64,000 bases of DNA from NCBI RefSeq assembly GCF_018688355.1, contig NZ_CP061317.1, positions 1,930,091 to 1,994,090 on the forward strand. Reading direction: 5' to 3'. The notes beneath the pieces are model-generated. The model did no database searches. It was not told the origin of the DNA and saw only the letters and a program-made list of their open reading frames with translations. This stretch comes from Polynucleobacter sp. AP-Elch-400A-B2 (GTDB lineage: Bacteria > Pseudomonadota > Gammaproteobacteria > Burkholderiales > Burkholderiaceae). Made by a program: the position numbers and the translations under genes. Below are positions 41,261 to 49,510 of the stretch, piece by piece. How positions within the stretch are numbered: the first letter of the stretch is position 1; every line of letters begins with the position of its first letter.

Positions 41261-41833
41261 ATGATTCGTAATATGCCCCGGTACTTATTGGCGCTATTTT
41301 TCTTGCTGACAGCAATGTCGTTTGCAAAGGTAGCTCCCGCCGCCAGCTGCAGCCCCCTTTTATCTCACACCTTTCCACGATTGCAGGATGAGGCACCTCA
41401 AAGCCTTTGCCAATACCAAGGCAAAGTCATTCTCGTTGTGAATACAGCCAGTTTTTGTGGCTTTACGAGCCAATACGAGGGTCTGGAGAAGTTGTATGCC
41501 AAATATAAAGACCGCGGCTTGGTTGTATTGGGATTTCCATCAAACGATTTTGGCCAACAAGAGCCAGGTAGCAATAAAGAGATTGCTGACTTCTGTAAAA
41601 ATACCTATGACGTGAAATTCCCCATGTTCGCCAAGAGCTCAGTTAGTGGAAGCAATCCAAATCCACTATTTAAAATGCTCATTGCTAAAACTGGAACAAC
41701 ACCGAAGTGGAATTTTTATAAGTACCTGATTGATCGGAACGGTAATGTAGTCGATTCGTTTGGCAGCATGACAAAACCAGCAAGCAGCAGTATTACTGGT
41801 GAAATAGAAAAACTTCTTGGAGAAAAAATTTAG
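41261..41833 (+). CDS. Glutathione peroxidase, exported Cys type
   Basis: This protein of 190 residues reduces hydroperoxides using thiols. It has a signal peptide (MIRNMPRYLLALFFLL to KVAPAA), then the glutathione peroxidase fold with peroxidatic cysteine in VNTASFCGFTSQYEGL (Cys, not selenocysteine), GFPSNDFGQQEPGSN and the tryptophan motif KWNFYKYL. The ATG at 41261 follows AAGG; a longer frame from 41183 is not supported. Its TAG stop shares a base with the GTG start of the next gene, so it is coupled to the lipid-modification genes downstream and probably protects envelope lipids. Confidence 0.93.
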   Translation: MIRNMPRYLLALFFLLTAMSFAKVAPAASCSPLLSHTFPRLQDEAPQSLCQYQGKVILVVNTASFCGFTSQYEGLEKLYAKYKDRGLVVLGFPSNDFGQQEPGSNKEIADFCKNTYDVKFPMFAKSSVSGSNPNPLFKMLIAKTGTTPKWNFYKYLIDRNGNVVDSFGSMTKPASSSITGEIEKLLGEKI

Positions 41834-43221
41834 TGGGTAAGAAAAAAGTTGCCATCATTGGCGCCGGCATATCAGGCTTAGGATGTGCATACGCATTAAG
41901 GCAGCATCCAGATTTAGAAATCACCGTATTTGAAGGTGGCAACCATATTGGCGGCCACAGTAATACTGTAGACCTCACACTAGAAACTCCTCATGGCCAG
42001 ATGACCCATGGAGTCGATACTGGATTCTTGGTATTTAACCGCAAAACCTATCCTCGCTTAGTTCGTCTATTTGAAGAAATTCAAGTTCCGATTGCGCCAT
42101 CAGAAATGTCCTTTTCAGTATCCATTGATGCGGGAGGAAAAACCGGACATAGTAGAAAAATTGAATGGGCTGGTAACGATCTCAACTCCTTCTTTGGTCA
42201 AAGGTCTAATTTGTTCTCCTTGTCATTCTGGAGAATGGCTTATGACATCTTGCGCTTTAATCGCCTCGCCACTCAACTCGCTGAAGAACAAATCACTGCC
42301 AAACTTGAGTACTCAGAACCAGATGAGCGCATTAAAGATTTTTTAGATCGCAATCGTTTTAGCACCAGCTTTAAAGAAAATTATTTCTTGCCAATGATTG
42401 GCGCTATTTGGTCATGCTCTGTTGAGCAGATGCTAGAGTTTCCGATTCAGACCATGGTCCGCTTCTGCCATAACCATGGTCTCCTGCAAATCCAAAATCG
42501 CCCGCAATGGCTTACTGTTAAAGGCGGATCCCGAGAATACGTAAAGCTTTTAGTAGCGACTCTAGAGAAGCATCAAGTCCATTTTGTACGTGAATCCGTT
42601 TCTAGAATTAACGCTAGCAAATCAGAAGATTCTCCAGTTGAAGTAATTACACCCTCTGGAATACACCAGTTTGATGAAGTGGTAATGGCTTGTCATAGCG
42701 ATCAAGCCTTAGAGTTGGTGCATGGCATTGGGCAAGATGCGCGCAATATTTTAGCCTCGGTTCCTTACCAGAAGAATCGTGCAATTTTGCATACCGATAT
42801 CAATTTCTTGCCCGCTACTGAACGCTGCTGGGCAGCTTGGAACTACACCGCAAAATCTGGTGCATCACCGACTGCCCAACAACACGTGAGTGTGAATTAT
42901 TTAATCAATCGCCTACAGCCCCTACCCAAAGCATTCGAGGGTACACAAGTGATTGTGAGCCTAAATCCACTGAAAGATCCTAATCCAAAATTGGTGCATG
43001 AAGAAATCCATTACTCGCACCCGGTCTTTGATATGCGCGCCGTGCAGGCACAAAAGGAGCTGCCCTTAATTCAGGGTAACTCTTCAATCTGGTATTGCGG
43101 AGCATGGACCGGGTTTGGCTTTCATGAGGACGGTTTGCGCTCAGGCGAATTGGTAGCAATGGATCTGATGGAAAGTATTTCTCATCGAGTTAAATCTAGC
43201 TCCATTAAAGATTCTCAGTAA
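41833..43221 (+). CDS. FAD-dependent oxidoreductase (amine-oxidase-like) of the lipid-modification operon
   Basis: This 462-residue flavoprotein has an N-terminal FAD Rossmann motif, IIGAGISGLGCAYAL, followed by VFEGGNHIGGHSNTV, and a C-terminal closure WYCGAWTGFGFHEDGLRSG typical of the amine oxidase/desaturase superfamily. Members next to DUF1365 and CFA-like genes are thought to act on fatty acyl chains. The GTG start overlaps the peroxidase stop by one base, with GGAG upstream. The DUF1365 gene begins at the base after its stop. The exact reaction is inferred only. Confidence 0.9.
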   Translation: MGKKKVAIIGAGISGLGCAYALRQHPDLEITVFEGGNHIGGHSNTVDLTLETPHGQMTHGVDTGFLVFNRKTYPRLVRLFEEIQVPIAPSEMSFSVSIDAGGKTGHSRKIEWAGNDLNSFFGQRSNLFSLSFWRMAYDILRFNRLATQLAEEQITAKLEYSEPDERIKDFLDRNRFSTSFKENYFLPMIGAIWSCSVEQMLEFPIQTMVRFCHNHGLLQIQNRPQWLTVKGGSREYVKLLVATLEKHQVHFVRESVSRINASKSEDSPVEVITPSGIHQFDEVVMACHSDQALELVHGIGQDARNILASVPYQKNRAILHTDINFLPATERCWAAWNYTAKSGASPTAQQHVSVNYLINRLQPLPKAFEGTQVIVSLNPLKDPNPKLVHEEIHYSHPVFDMRAVQAQKELPLIQGNSSIWYCGAWTGFGFHEDGLRSGELVAMDLMESISHRVKSSSIKDSQ

Positions 43222-44007
43222 ATGAATTTGCCAACGATTAATTTTGGAGCAGTAAAGCATCGGCGCTTTCGTCCCGCTATTAATGCGTTTGGCTATGGTG
43301 TATTTACTTTGTCTATTCCGATGCGCGCGCGCAGAAATAATCCAAGATTACTGAGTCAGCATGGGCTCAAGGACAAGCAATTTGGACTCTTTTCCTTTTT
43401 TGATCAAGATCATGGGTTAGGCGATGAGAACAGCCTATCCTGGATCGAATCGATCCTTAAAGAAAATCACGTTCATCATGATGATGGTGAGATTTGGCTA
43501 CATACTTTTCCGCGAGTTCTCGGCTATGTCTTTAATCCGGTCAGCTTTTGGATCTGTACCCAAACTAATGGTCAAGTGCGAGCGGTGCTAGCTGAAGTAA
43601 ACAACACCTTTGGCGAACGACACTGCTATCTACTCCATCATGACTCTGGTAAAGCACTGCAATCCGGAGAGACGCTGGTGAGCGACAAGGTATTCCATGT
43701 CTCGCCTTTTTGTGATGTTCGAGGGGAGTACCACTTCCGCTTTTTATTTCCACAAGATAGCAATTCAAAACGAAATATTGTTTGTCGGATTGAGCTCCAC
43801 GAGGACGGGGCTCCATTAATCAACACCAGCATCAGCGGCCTTACTCAACCATTAACTAAAAGCACTCTCTACCTTGCCTTTTTGCGCTACCCCCTCATGA
43901 GTCTGGGTGTTATCGGTCGAATTCACTGGCAGGCATTGAAATTATGGCTAAAAGGTGTACCCTTTCACTCAAAACCTAAACCACCAGAACTTGAAGTTAC
44001 TCGATGA
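43222..44007 (+). CDS. DUF1365 family protein
   Basis: This 261-residue protein matches DUF1365: an N-terminal VKHRRFRPAINAFGYGVFTL, central WLHTFPRVLGYVFNPVSFW, a conserved VLAEVNNTFGERHCYLL and KVFHVSPFCDVRGEYHFRF. Its biochemical role is not established to my knowledge; it nearly always accompanies a CFA-like methyltransferase and an FAD oxidoreductase. It overlaps the methyltransferase start by four bases. Confidence 0.92.
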   Translation: MNLPTINFGAVKHRRFRPAINAFGYGVFTLSIPMRARRNNPRLLSQHGLKDKQFGLFSFFDQDHGLGDENSLSWIESILKENHVHHDDGEIWLHTFPRVLGYVFNPVSFWICTQTNGQVRAVLAEVNNTFGERHCYLLHHDSGKALQSGETLVSDKVFHVSPFCDVRGEYHFRFLFPQDSNSKRNIVCRIELHEDGAPLINTSISGLTQPLTKSTLYLAFLRYPLMSLGVIGRIHWQALKLWLKGVPFHSKPKPPELEVTR

Positions 44008-45299
44008 ATCGCCCCGGTCAAACACTGCTATCTCGCCTCACCTTCTCTCGCCCTGAAAGGCGAAAGTCCAAACCTCAACAAGGTGATGCAAGCACAGCAG
44101 CGCTCTTGGGTCTTTTGGCTCAATTGCGCAGTGGGCATCTAATACTCACCCTTCCTAATAATGAAGTAAGAGAATTTGGCAACAGCTCAGACCAACTACA
44201 TGCAGAAATTCAAGTCCTAGACTGGTCTGTATTTAAGCAAGTGTTATCTCATGGTGATATCGGCTTTGCCGAAAGTTATATCCGAGGTGAATGGAATACG
44301 CCCGATCTCAAAGCGGTTCTAGAACTAGCCATTCGCAATCGCGCCATCCTAGAGAAAGCAATTTATGGCAGCTGGTTTGGCTCTATAGCCTATCGCCTGA
44401 GGCATTGGTTTAGAGACAACTCTAAATCTGGAAGCCGTAAAAATATTCATGCGCACTATGACCTAGGTAATGCTTTTTACACGCTTTGGCTAGACCCCAC
44501 GATGAGCTACTCAAGTGCATGGTTTTCTGAGGGTGACAAGCAATCACTCATGGATGCCCAGCGTGCAAAAATCAAACGCATCTTAGACTCCATCCACGCT
44601 AAAGAGGGTGATCAAATCTTAGAAATAGGCTGCGGTTGGGGCGGCTTCATGGAAGAAGCCTTACGTAATGGTAATCAAGTCACTGGCCTGACTTTATCGA
44701 CGGAACAAAAAGCGTTTGCAGACTCTAGACTTCAAAAGATCTCTACAGAAGTAAGCAATGCAAAGCAATTTGAGGTTCGGCTGCAAGACTATCGGGACTG
44801 TAAAGAGCAATTTGACGGTATTGCCTCTGTTGAAATGTTTGAAGCAGTTGGCGAGAACCATTGGACCGAATACTTCCAAACAGTTGCAAAGCGACTCAAA
44901 GCGGGTGGCCGGGCTTGTATCCAAACCATCGTGATCGCAGATGATTTATTTGAGCGCTATCGCCAGAGTACCGACTTTATTCAACAGTATGTATTTCCAG
45001 GGGGCATGCTCCCCTCTCCAGCTAAATTTAAGGCTGCCGCAGCTAGTGCTGGTCTAGAGCTTGAGACAGAGTTTGCTTTTGGTGCTGACTATGCCAAAAC
45101 ACTATGCCTATGGCGCGATAGCTTTAATCACAAGATTGAAGAAATTTATCGCCTTGGATTCGATGAGGCATTTATTCGGCTCTGGAATTTTTATCTGATG
45201 TATTGCGCTGCTGGATTTTCTGAAAAGAGTATTGATGTAGTGCAGTACACCCTCAAACATAAAGATATCATTCACTCAAGCGATGCACTACGCCCATGA
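44004..45299 (+). CDS. Cyclopropane-fatty-acyl-phospholipid synthase-like methyltransferase (probably non-cyclopropanating)
   Basis: This 431-residue SAM-dependent enzyme has an N-terminal lipid-binding domain, then HYDLGNAFYTLWLDPTMSYS and motif I LEIGCGWGGF (206-215). By alignment with the E. coli Cfa residues I recall as bicarbonate ligands, Glu239, Ile268 and Tyr317 are kept (Glu280, Ile309, Tyr363). Cys139 is Ser171 (YSSAW) and His266 is Gln307 (CIQTI). Those changes argue for a methylating enzyme of the 10-methyl/11-methyl or furan-fatty-acid type rather than a cyclopropane synthase. It is coupled by four-base overlaps on both sides. Confidence 0.92.
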   Translation: MNRPGQTLLSRLTFSRPERRKSKPQQGDASTAALLGLLAQLRSGHLILTLPNNEVREFGNSSDQLHAEIQVLDWSVFKQVLSHGDIGFAESYIRGEWNTPDLKAVLELAIRNRAILEKAIYGSWFGSIAYRLRHWFRDNSKSGSRKNIHAHYDLGNAFYTLWLDPTMSYSSAWFSEGDKQSLMDAQRAKIKRILDSIHAKEGDQILEIGCGWGGFMEEALRNGNQVTGLTLSTEQKAFADSRLQKISTEVSNAKQFEVRLQDYRDCKEQFDGIASVEMFEAVGENHWTEYFQTVAKRLKAGGRACIQTIVIADDLFERYRQSTDFIQQYVFPGGMLPSPAKFKAAAASAGLELETEFAFGADYAKTLCLWRDSFNHKIEEIYRLGFDEAFIRLWNFYLMYCAAGFSEKSIDVVQYTLKHKDIIHSSDALRP

Positions 45300-46072
45300 A
45301 ACAAAAAGGAATAGCTTCTTTTGTAAAGCAACGGATTTGGGTCATTGGAGCTTCCAGCGGTATTGGCGAGGCCTGTACAAAAGCGTTTATCAAGGCAGGT
45401 GCAAAAGTCGCACTCTCTAGCCGTCGCGCCGAGCGCCTGGATACTCTCGCACAATCTGCGGAGCCAGGACAGGCCATAGTGCTTCCATTAGATGTCACCC
45501 ATCAAGAGCAACTCGACTCTGCCTACCGCAGTATCCTAGAAGCTTGGGGTGGCTTAGATCTACTCTTGTTTGTATCGGGTGTATATACCCCATTACGTGC
45601 TGATAATTTTGAATTTGAGATTGCGCAGAAAACAATTGATGCCAATTTGCTCGGTCCCATGCGGGCGGTCAGCATTGTGATGCCTGATATGCTCAAAGCA
45701 CATGCTGGTCATATTGCCATCGTGGGTAGTGTAGCGGGATATAGCGGACTACCTAAAGCTTTGGCGTATGGGCCAAGTAAAGCGGGAATCATTAATTTCT
45801 GTGAAACCTTATACTACGACTTACTGCCGCAGGGCGTGAGCGTACACATGATTTCACCAGGATTTGTTGCGACAGAAGCTACCGCACAAAATGATTTTGA
45901 GATGCCAGCGCTCATTACTGCCGATGAGGCCGCACAAGAAATCCTCGCCGGACTTCAGGCTGGAGAATTTGATATTCACTTCCCTAAGCGGTTTTCAGGA
46001 TTCTTAAAGTTCCTCAGAATCCTGCCTTACCCGCTTTACTTCTGGATTATCCGACGCTTCGTCAAAATCTAA
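45296..46072 (+). CDS. SDR-family oxidoreductase of the lipid-modification operon
   Basis: This 258-residue short-chain dehydrogenase has the NAD(P) motif GASSGIGEAC near residue 17, a catalytic Ser in VGSVAGYSG, and the Tyr-x3-Lys pair in YGPSKAG. The C-terminal part ends with a hydrophobic, basic segment (FLKFLRILPYPLYFWIIRRF) that may attach it to the membrane, fitting a lipid substrate. It overlaps the methyltransferase stop by four bases and is the last gene of the operon. It converges on dsbA with nine bases between stops. Confidence 0.9.
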   Translation: MKQKGIASFVKQRIWVIGASSGIGEACTKAFIKAGAKVALSSRRAERLDTLAQSAEPGQAIVLPLDVTHQEQLDSAYRSILEAWGGLDLLLFVSGVYTPLRADNFEFEIAQKTIDANLLGPMRAVSIVMPDMLKAHAGHIAIVGSVAGYSGLPKALAYGPSKAGIINFCETLYYDLLPQGVSVHMISPGFVATEATAQNDFEMPALITADEAAQEILAGLQAGEFDIHFPKRFSGFLKFLRILPYPLYFWIIRRFVKI

Positions 46073-46081
46073 GATTCTGAA

Positions 46082-46744
46082 TTACTTGTACTTATCCTTG
46101 CGAATTTTTTGCTCTAAGTAATCCATTACAGTAATCGCTTTTGCCTTGGTTCCAGCAATGGATGGGGATGTGACGTAGCGACCCTGCATCACAACCGTTG
46201 GCACACCATCAATGCGGTAGGCATCAGCCATCTGTCTTGCAGCACGTGCTTTAGATACAACGGCAAAAGAGCGATAGGTAGCCAGGAAAGTATTGCGATC
46301 GATGCCTTGTGAGGCCACCCAATCGGCGATCTCATTTTCTGTCATGAGGCGCTTGTTTTCTTTATGCATGGCATACATGACTTTGTCATTCATCGCCTCG
46401 CCCTTACCCATGGACTCTAAGGCATAGAACAGTTGGCTGTGCGGCATGAAATCATCTCGGAAAGCCACGGGCACTTTACGGAATGTCACATCCTTTGCTT
46501 GGCGCTTAAGCCAGGCATTGAGCTCTGGTTCAAAGTCATAGCAATGCGGGCAACCATACCAAAAGAACTCGATAACCTCGACCTTCCCTTTGGCCTCAAC
46601 TGGCTGAGGGATAGGCAGAATACGATAATCAAACCCCTCTTCAATCTTGGGACTTTGCGCAGCAGCAAGACCTGAAAAAGAAAATGCCAAACCAAAAATT
46701 GTGGCAGATAAAAAGGCTCTTTTAGATTTAGATAATGTAATCAT
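46082..46744 (-). CDS. dsbA: Thiol:disulfide interchange protein DsbA/DsbL
   Basis: DsbA oxidises cysteines in exported proteins in the periplasm. The 220-residue protein has a signal peptide (to FSGLAAAQ), the DsbA-type active site C-P-H-C in FFWYGCPHCYDFEP, and the cis-proline loop in DGVPTVVMQGRY. It overlaps the SPOR-domain gene stop by four bases. The argS-SPOR-dsbA order is common in betaproteobacteria. Confidence 0.95.
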   Translation of the reverse strand: MITLSKSKRAFLSATIFGLAFSFSGLAAAQSPKIEEGFDYRILPIPQPVEAKGKVEVIEFFWYGCPHCYDFEPELNAWLKRQAKDVTFRKVPVAFRDDFMPHSQLFYALESMGKGEAMNDKVMYAMHKENKRLMTENEIADWVASQGIDRNTFLATYRSFAVVSKARAARQMADAYRIDGVPTVVMQGRYVTSPSIAGTKAKAITVMDYLEQKIRKDKYK

Positions 46745-47349
46745 GATTTACTAGATTTAATGACACTCGGTTTAATACCCATGCCATTAAGCTTATCACG
46801 CACGGGATTGCTTTCTTCAACACTGCTGTAAGGGCCAACACGCACACGCCAAAGCGTATTGCCCTCACTGCTAATCTCACTTAATTGAGATTGAATACCC
46901 TGAATCGCTAAACTCGCTTTTTGAGCATCTGCATCAGCACGCTTATTAAAGGCGCCTACCTGTAGGAAGTAAATAGCATCTGATTTTGTGGCAGGAGCCA
47001 CATCTATTGGCTTCTTACCATTAGCTAAATCAGCAATTGGATCTGGCGCATTAGCGGCAGGTGCTGCAGATTTACCCTGCAAAGGCTTATTCAGATCTAG
47101 GGCCTCTGCCGGGGCAGTCACTTCACCTTCCACCGGCGCTGATCCCGACTTAATAGTTAAAGGAAGATTGGGAGCTCTAACTCCAGGGCGTTCTTGCGGT
47201 GTGTTTTTAGAGAGGTAAAAGGCAATCACAAAAGCCACGCCAAGACCAACGCCAAGCCCTAAGATGAAGCCCAGAATAGTACCGCCGTACTCCGGACTCG
47301 AAGACTGGGTCTTTGGAGTGAAGCTGGTGTGTTGATTATTTTTTTTCAT
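46741..47349 (-). CDS. SPOR-domain protein
   Basis: This 202-residue protein has a short cytoplasmic tail, one membrane helix (about residues 24-46, GTILGFILGLGVGLGVAFVI), a Pro/Ala-rich linker and a C-terminal SPOR domain starting YFLQVGAFNKRADADAQKASL and ending LWRVRVGPYSSVEES. SPOR domains bind denuded peptidoglycan at the division site, as in FtsN. It lies between argS and dsbA, and is shorter than FtsN of enteric bacteria. Confidence 0.9.
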   Translation of the reverse strand: MKKNNQHTSFTPKTQSSSPEYGGTILGFILGLGVGLGVAFVIAFYLSKNTPQERPGVRAPNLPLTIKSGSAPVEGEVTAPAEALDLNKPLQGKSAAPAANAPDPIADLANGKKPIDVAPATKSDAIYFLQVGAFNKRADADAQKASLAIQGIQSQLSEISSEGNTLWRVRVGPYSSVEESNPVRDKLNGMGIKPSVIKSSKS

Positions 47350-47399
47350 CGTATCCCCATCCTTCTTTTTACTTCTTGAGCACTAGCAATTGTTGTAGC

Positions 47400-49127
47400 T
47401 TACATCTTAGCGGGTGCTGATACACCTAATACTTTTAATCCATTTTCAAGTACTTGGCGCGTCGCTTGGAGCAAAGCAAGGCGTGCCAATTTCAATGCAG
47501 GATCATCCACCAGAACGCGATCCGCGTTGTAGAAGGTATGAAAGTCGCCCGCTAAATCACGCAAGTAGAAAGCTAAAGCATGTGGCGCCAAATCTGCAGC
47601 CGCATCTGTCAGCATTTCTGGATATTCAGCTAAGCGACGCAATACGTGATCGGAAGCTTTACTTTGCAGTAAAGAGAGATCCGCACCATTGAGGTCGGAC
47701 ACTTTTCCACCCCATTGGGTCAGAATTGAACAAATCCGCGCGTGGGCATATTGCACATAGAATACGGGATTCTCATCATTTTGCTGTAATGCTAAATCAA
47801 TATCGAAGACAAACTCTGTATCGGCCTTGCGGGAGATGAGGAAGAAACGTACAGCATCTCTGCCACGCTGTAATGCCAGCTCTCGCTCATCAGCAGTCAT
47901 CTCTGGCGTAACACCGCCAGACCACTCAACTAAGTCACGCACAGTCACGTAAGAGCCGGCACGTTTAGAAATTTTGACTTCTTCGCCATGGCGCATCACT
48001 GTCACCATCTTGTGTAACACATAGTCGGGGTAGGTTTTGGGAATATCCCAACCACGCTTCTGTGCCACGCCCTGCAAGCCCGAACGAACTCGGGCGATAG
48101 TGCCATGGTGATCGCTCCCTTGGACGTTGATCACTTTTTCAAAACCACGATTCCATTTACTGGTGTGATAAGCAACATCAGGCACAAAGTAGGTAAAGCT
48201 GCCATCAGACTTACGCATAACGCGATCTTTATCATCACCATCATCCGTTGTCTTGAGCCAGAGAGCGCCCTCAGACTCATAGGTCTTGCCAATGCTCTGC
48301 AGCTCTTCGACAATTTTTGTAACACTACCATCGGTATATAAGGAAGACTCTAGGTAATAACAATCAAACTTCACACCAAATGTTTTTAAATCAATATCTT
48401 GTTCATTGCGTAGATACGCAACGGCAAATTGCCGAATCGCCTCAAGATCATCTTTGTATTCAGGTGAATCCTTAAAAGCAGTCGCAATCTCCGCAATGTA
48501 TTCACCGTTATAAGCACTATCTGGCCAAGCAGCATCACCTGGTTTAAGTCCGTTTAATCGAGCTTGCACTGAGAGCGCCAAGTTTGCGATCTGGACTCCA
48601 GCATCGTTGTAATAAAACTCGCGGTGTACCTTAATGCCCTGAGTTGCCAATAGATTTGCTAGGGCATCGCCTAGCGCAGCTTGACGACCATGACCCACAT
48701 GCAGCGGGCCAGTAGGATTAGCAGATACAAACTCAATCATGGCACTAGCAACTGGGGCTAACTCTGGTGTTAACTGACCAAACTGAGATCCTGAGGTGAG
48801 GACTTCTTGCACCACAGCAGTTTTAGCGATATTGCTCAGGCGAAAATTAATAAAGCCAGGCCCTGCAATTTCGCAGGAGGCAATGAGGTCGCTATAGCCA
48901 GGCTGCTGCTCTAAGCGCTCAACCAGCGCCTGCGCTAATTCCCTGGGATTTAACTTCCAAGCCTTGGATATCTGAAGCGCAATATTGCAAGCGACATCTC
49001 CATGGTCTACAGCCTTAGGGCGCTCTAGGCGAGGCGCTGGGGCATCGCCCAAACCACGCTCCTGGGCAAGGCCCTGAAGGGCCGCACTGAGCATTTCAAT
49101 TAAACGATTTTTATTAGTTAACAACAT
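47400..49127 (-). CDS. argS: Arginyl-tRNA synthetase
   Basis: This class I synthetase charges tRNA-Arg. The 575-residue protein has the N-terminal additional domain, the HIGH-type motif in SANPTGPLHVGHGRQAALGD, the DRVMRKSDGSFTYFVPDVAYH segment, a KMSKS-equivalent in EEVKISKRAG, and the C-terminal anticodon-binding DALR domain. Length is typical. Fifty bases separate its stop from the SPOR gene start; no clear terminator is visible there. Confidence 0.96.
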   Translation of the reverse strand: MLLTNKNRLIEMLSAALQGLAQERGLGDAPAPRLERPKAVDHGDVACNIALQISKAWKLNPRELAQALVERLEQQPGYSDLIASCEIAGPGFINFRLSNIAKTAVVQEVLTSGSQFGQLTPELAPVASAMIEFVSANPTGPLHVGHGRQAALGDALANLLATQGIKVHREFYYNDAGVQIANLALSVQARLNGLKPGDAAWPDSAYNGEYIAEIATAFKDSPEYKDDLEAIRQFAVAYLRNEQDIDLKTFGVKFDCYYLESSLYTDGSVTKIVEELQSIGKTYESEGALWLKTTDDGDDKDRVMRKSDGSFTYFVPDVAYHTSKWNRGFEKVINVQGSDHHGTIARVRSGLQGVAQKRGWDIPKTYPDYVLHKMVTVMRHGEEVKISKRAGSYVTVRDLVEWSGGVTPEMTADERELALQRGRDAVRFFLISRKADTEFVFDIDLALQQNDENPVFYVQYAHARICSILTQWGGKVSDLNGADLSLLQSKASDHVLRRLAEYPEMLTDAAADLAPHALAFYLRDLAGDFHTFYNADRVLVDDPALKLARLALLQATRQVLENGLKVLGVSAPAKM

Positions 49128-49162
49128 AGATAAGTGAGTTTATCAGGTGGTAAGCTACTGAA

Positions 49163-49480
49163 ATGATCTATCAATTTCGCTCCAAAGCGGGTCCTGACGT
49201 CATCATGCTGGCGGACCTCACCCAGAGAATCTTTGAAATTTTGGGCCGCCCATTAGAGCTCAGAGGAATTTTGACGGTGGAGCAACTACCAAGCCTCATC
49301 GTCTCCTTAGAAACCGCCATTCTCAAAGACTTTGAAGGGCGGGCTAAAAGTAATGCGACGGATCAAGAAAATAGTGAAAAACCGAAACTTGCCGATAGGC
49401 TAGGACAGCGTGCCTACCCTTTCCTAGAGCTGATGAAACAGGCCAAAGCCAAAGATGAACCGGTGATGTGGGGCGTTTAA
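49163..49480 (+). CDS. DUF1840 family protein
   Basis: This 105-residue protein matches DUF1840, small proteins found in beta- and gammaproteobacteria: MIYQFRSKAGPDVIMLADL at the start and a C-terminal AYPFLELMKQAKAKDEPVMWGV. Function is unknown. The ATG is preceded by AGGTGG. It is divergent from argS, with 35 bases between them, and convergent with metH. Confidence 0.9.
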   Translation: MIYQFRSKAGPDVIMLADLTQRIFEILGRPLELRGILTVEQLPSLIVSLETAILKDFEGRAKSNATDQENSEKPKLADRLGQRAYPFLELMKQAKAKDEPVMWGV

Positions 49481-49494
49481 ACGCCGCACCCCAC
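49468..49494. repeat. Palindromic hairpin at the end of the DUF1840 gene
   Basis: GGCGTTTAAACGCC is a perfect palindrome overlapping the stop codon, flanked by GTGG and CCAC arms that can extend the stem imperfectly. No T-run follows, so termination is uncertain. It lies between two convergent genes. Confidence 0.4.
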
Positions 49495-49510
49495 TCCACC
49501 CAAATCCAAT

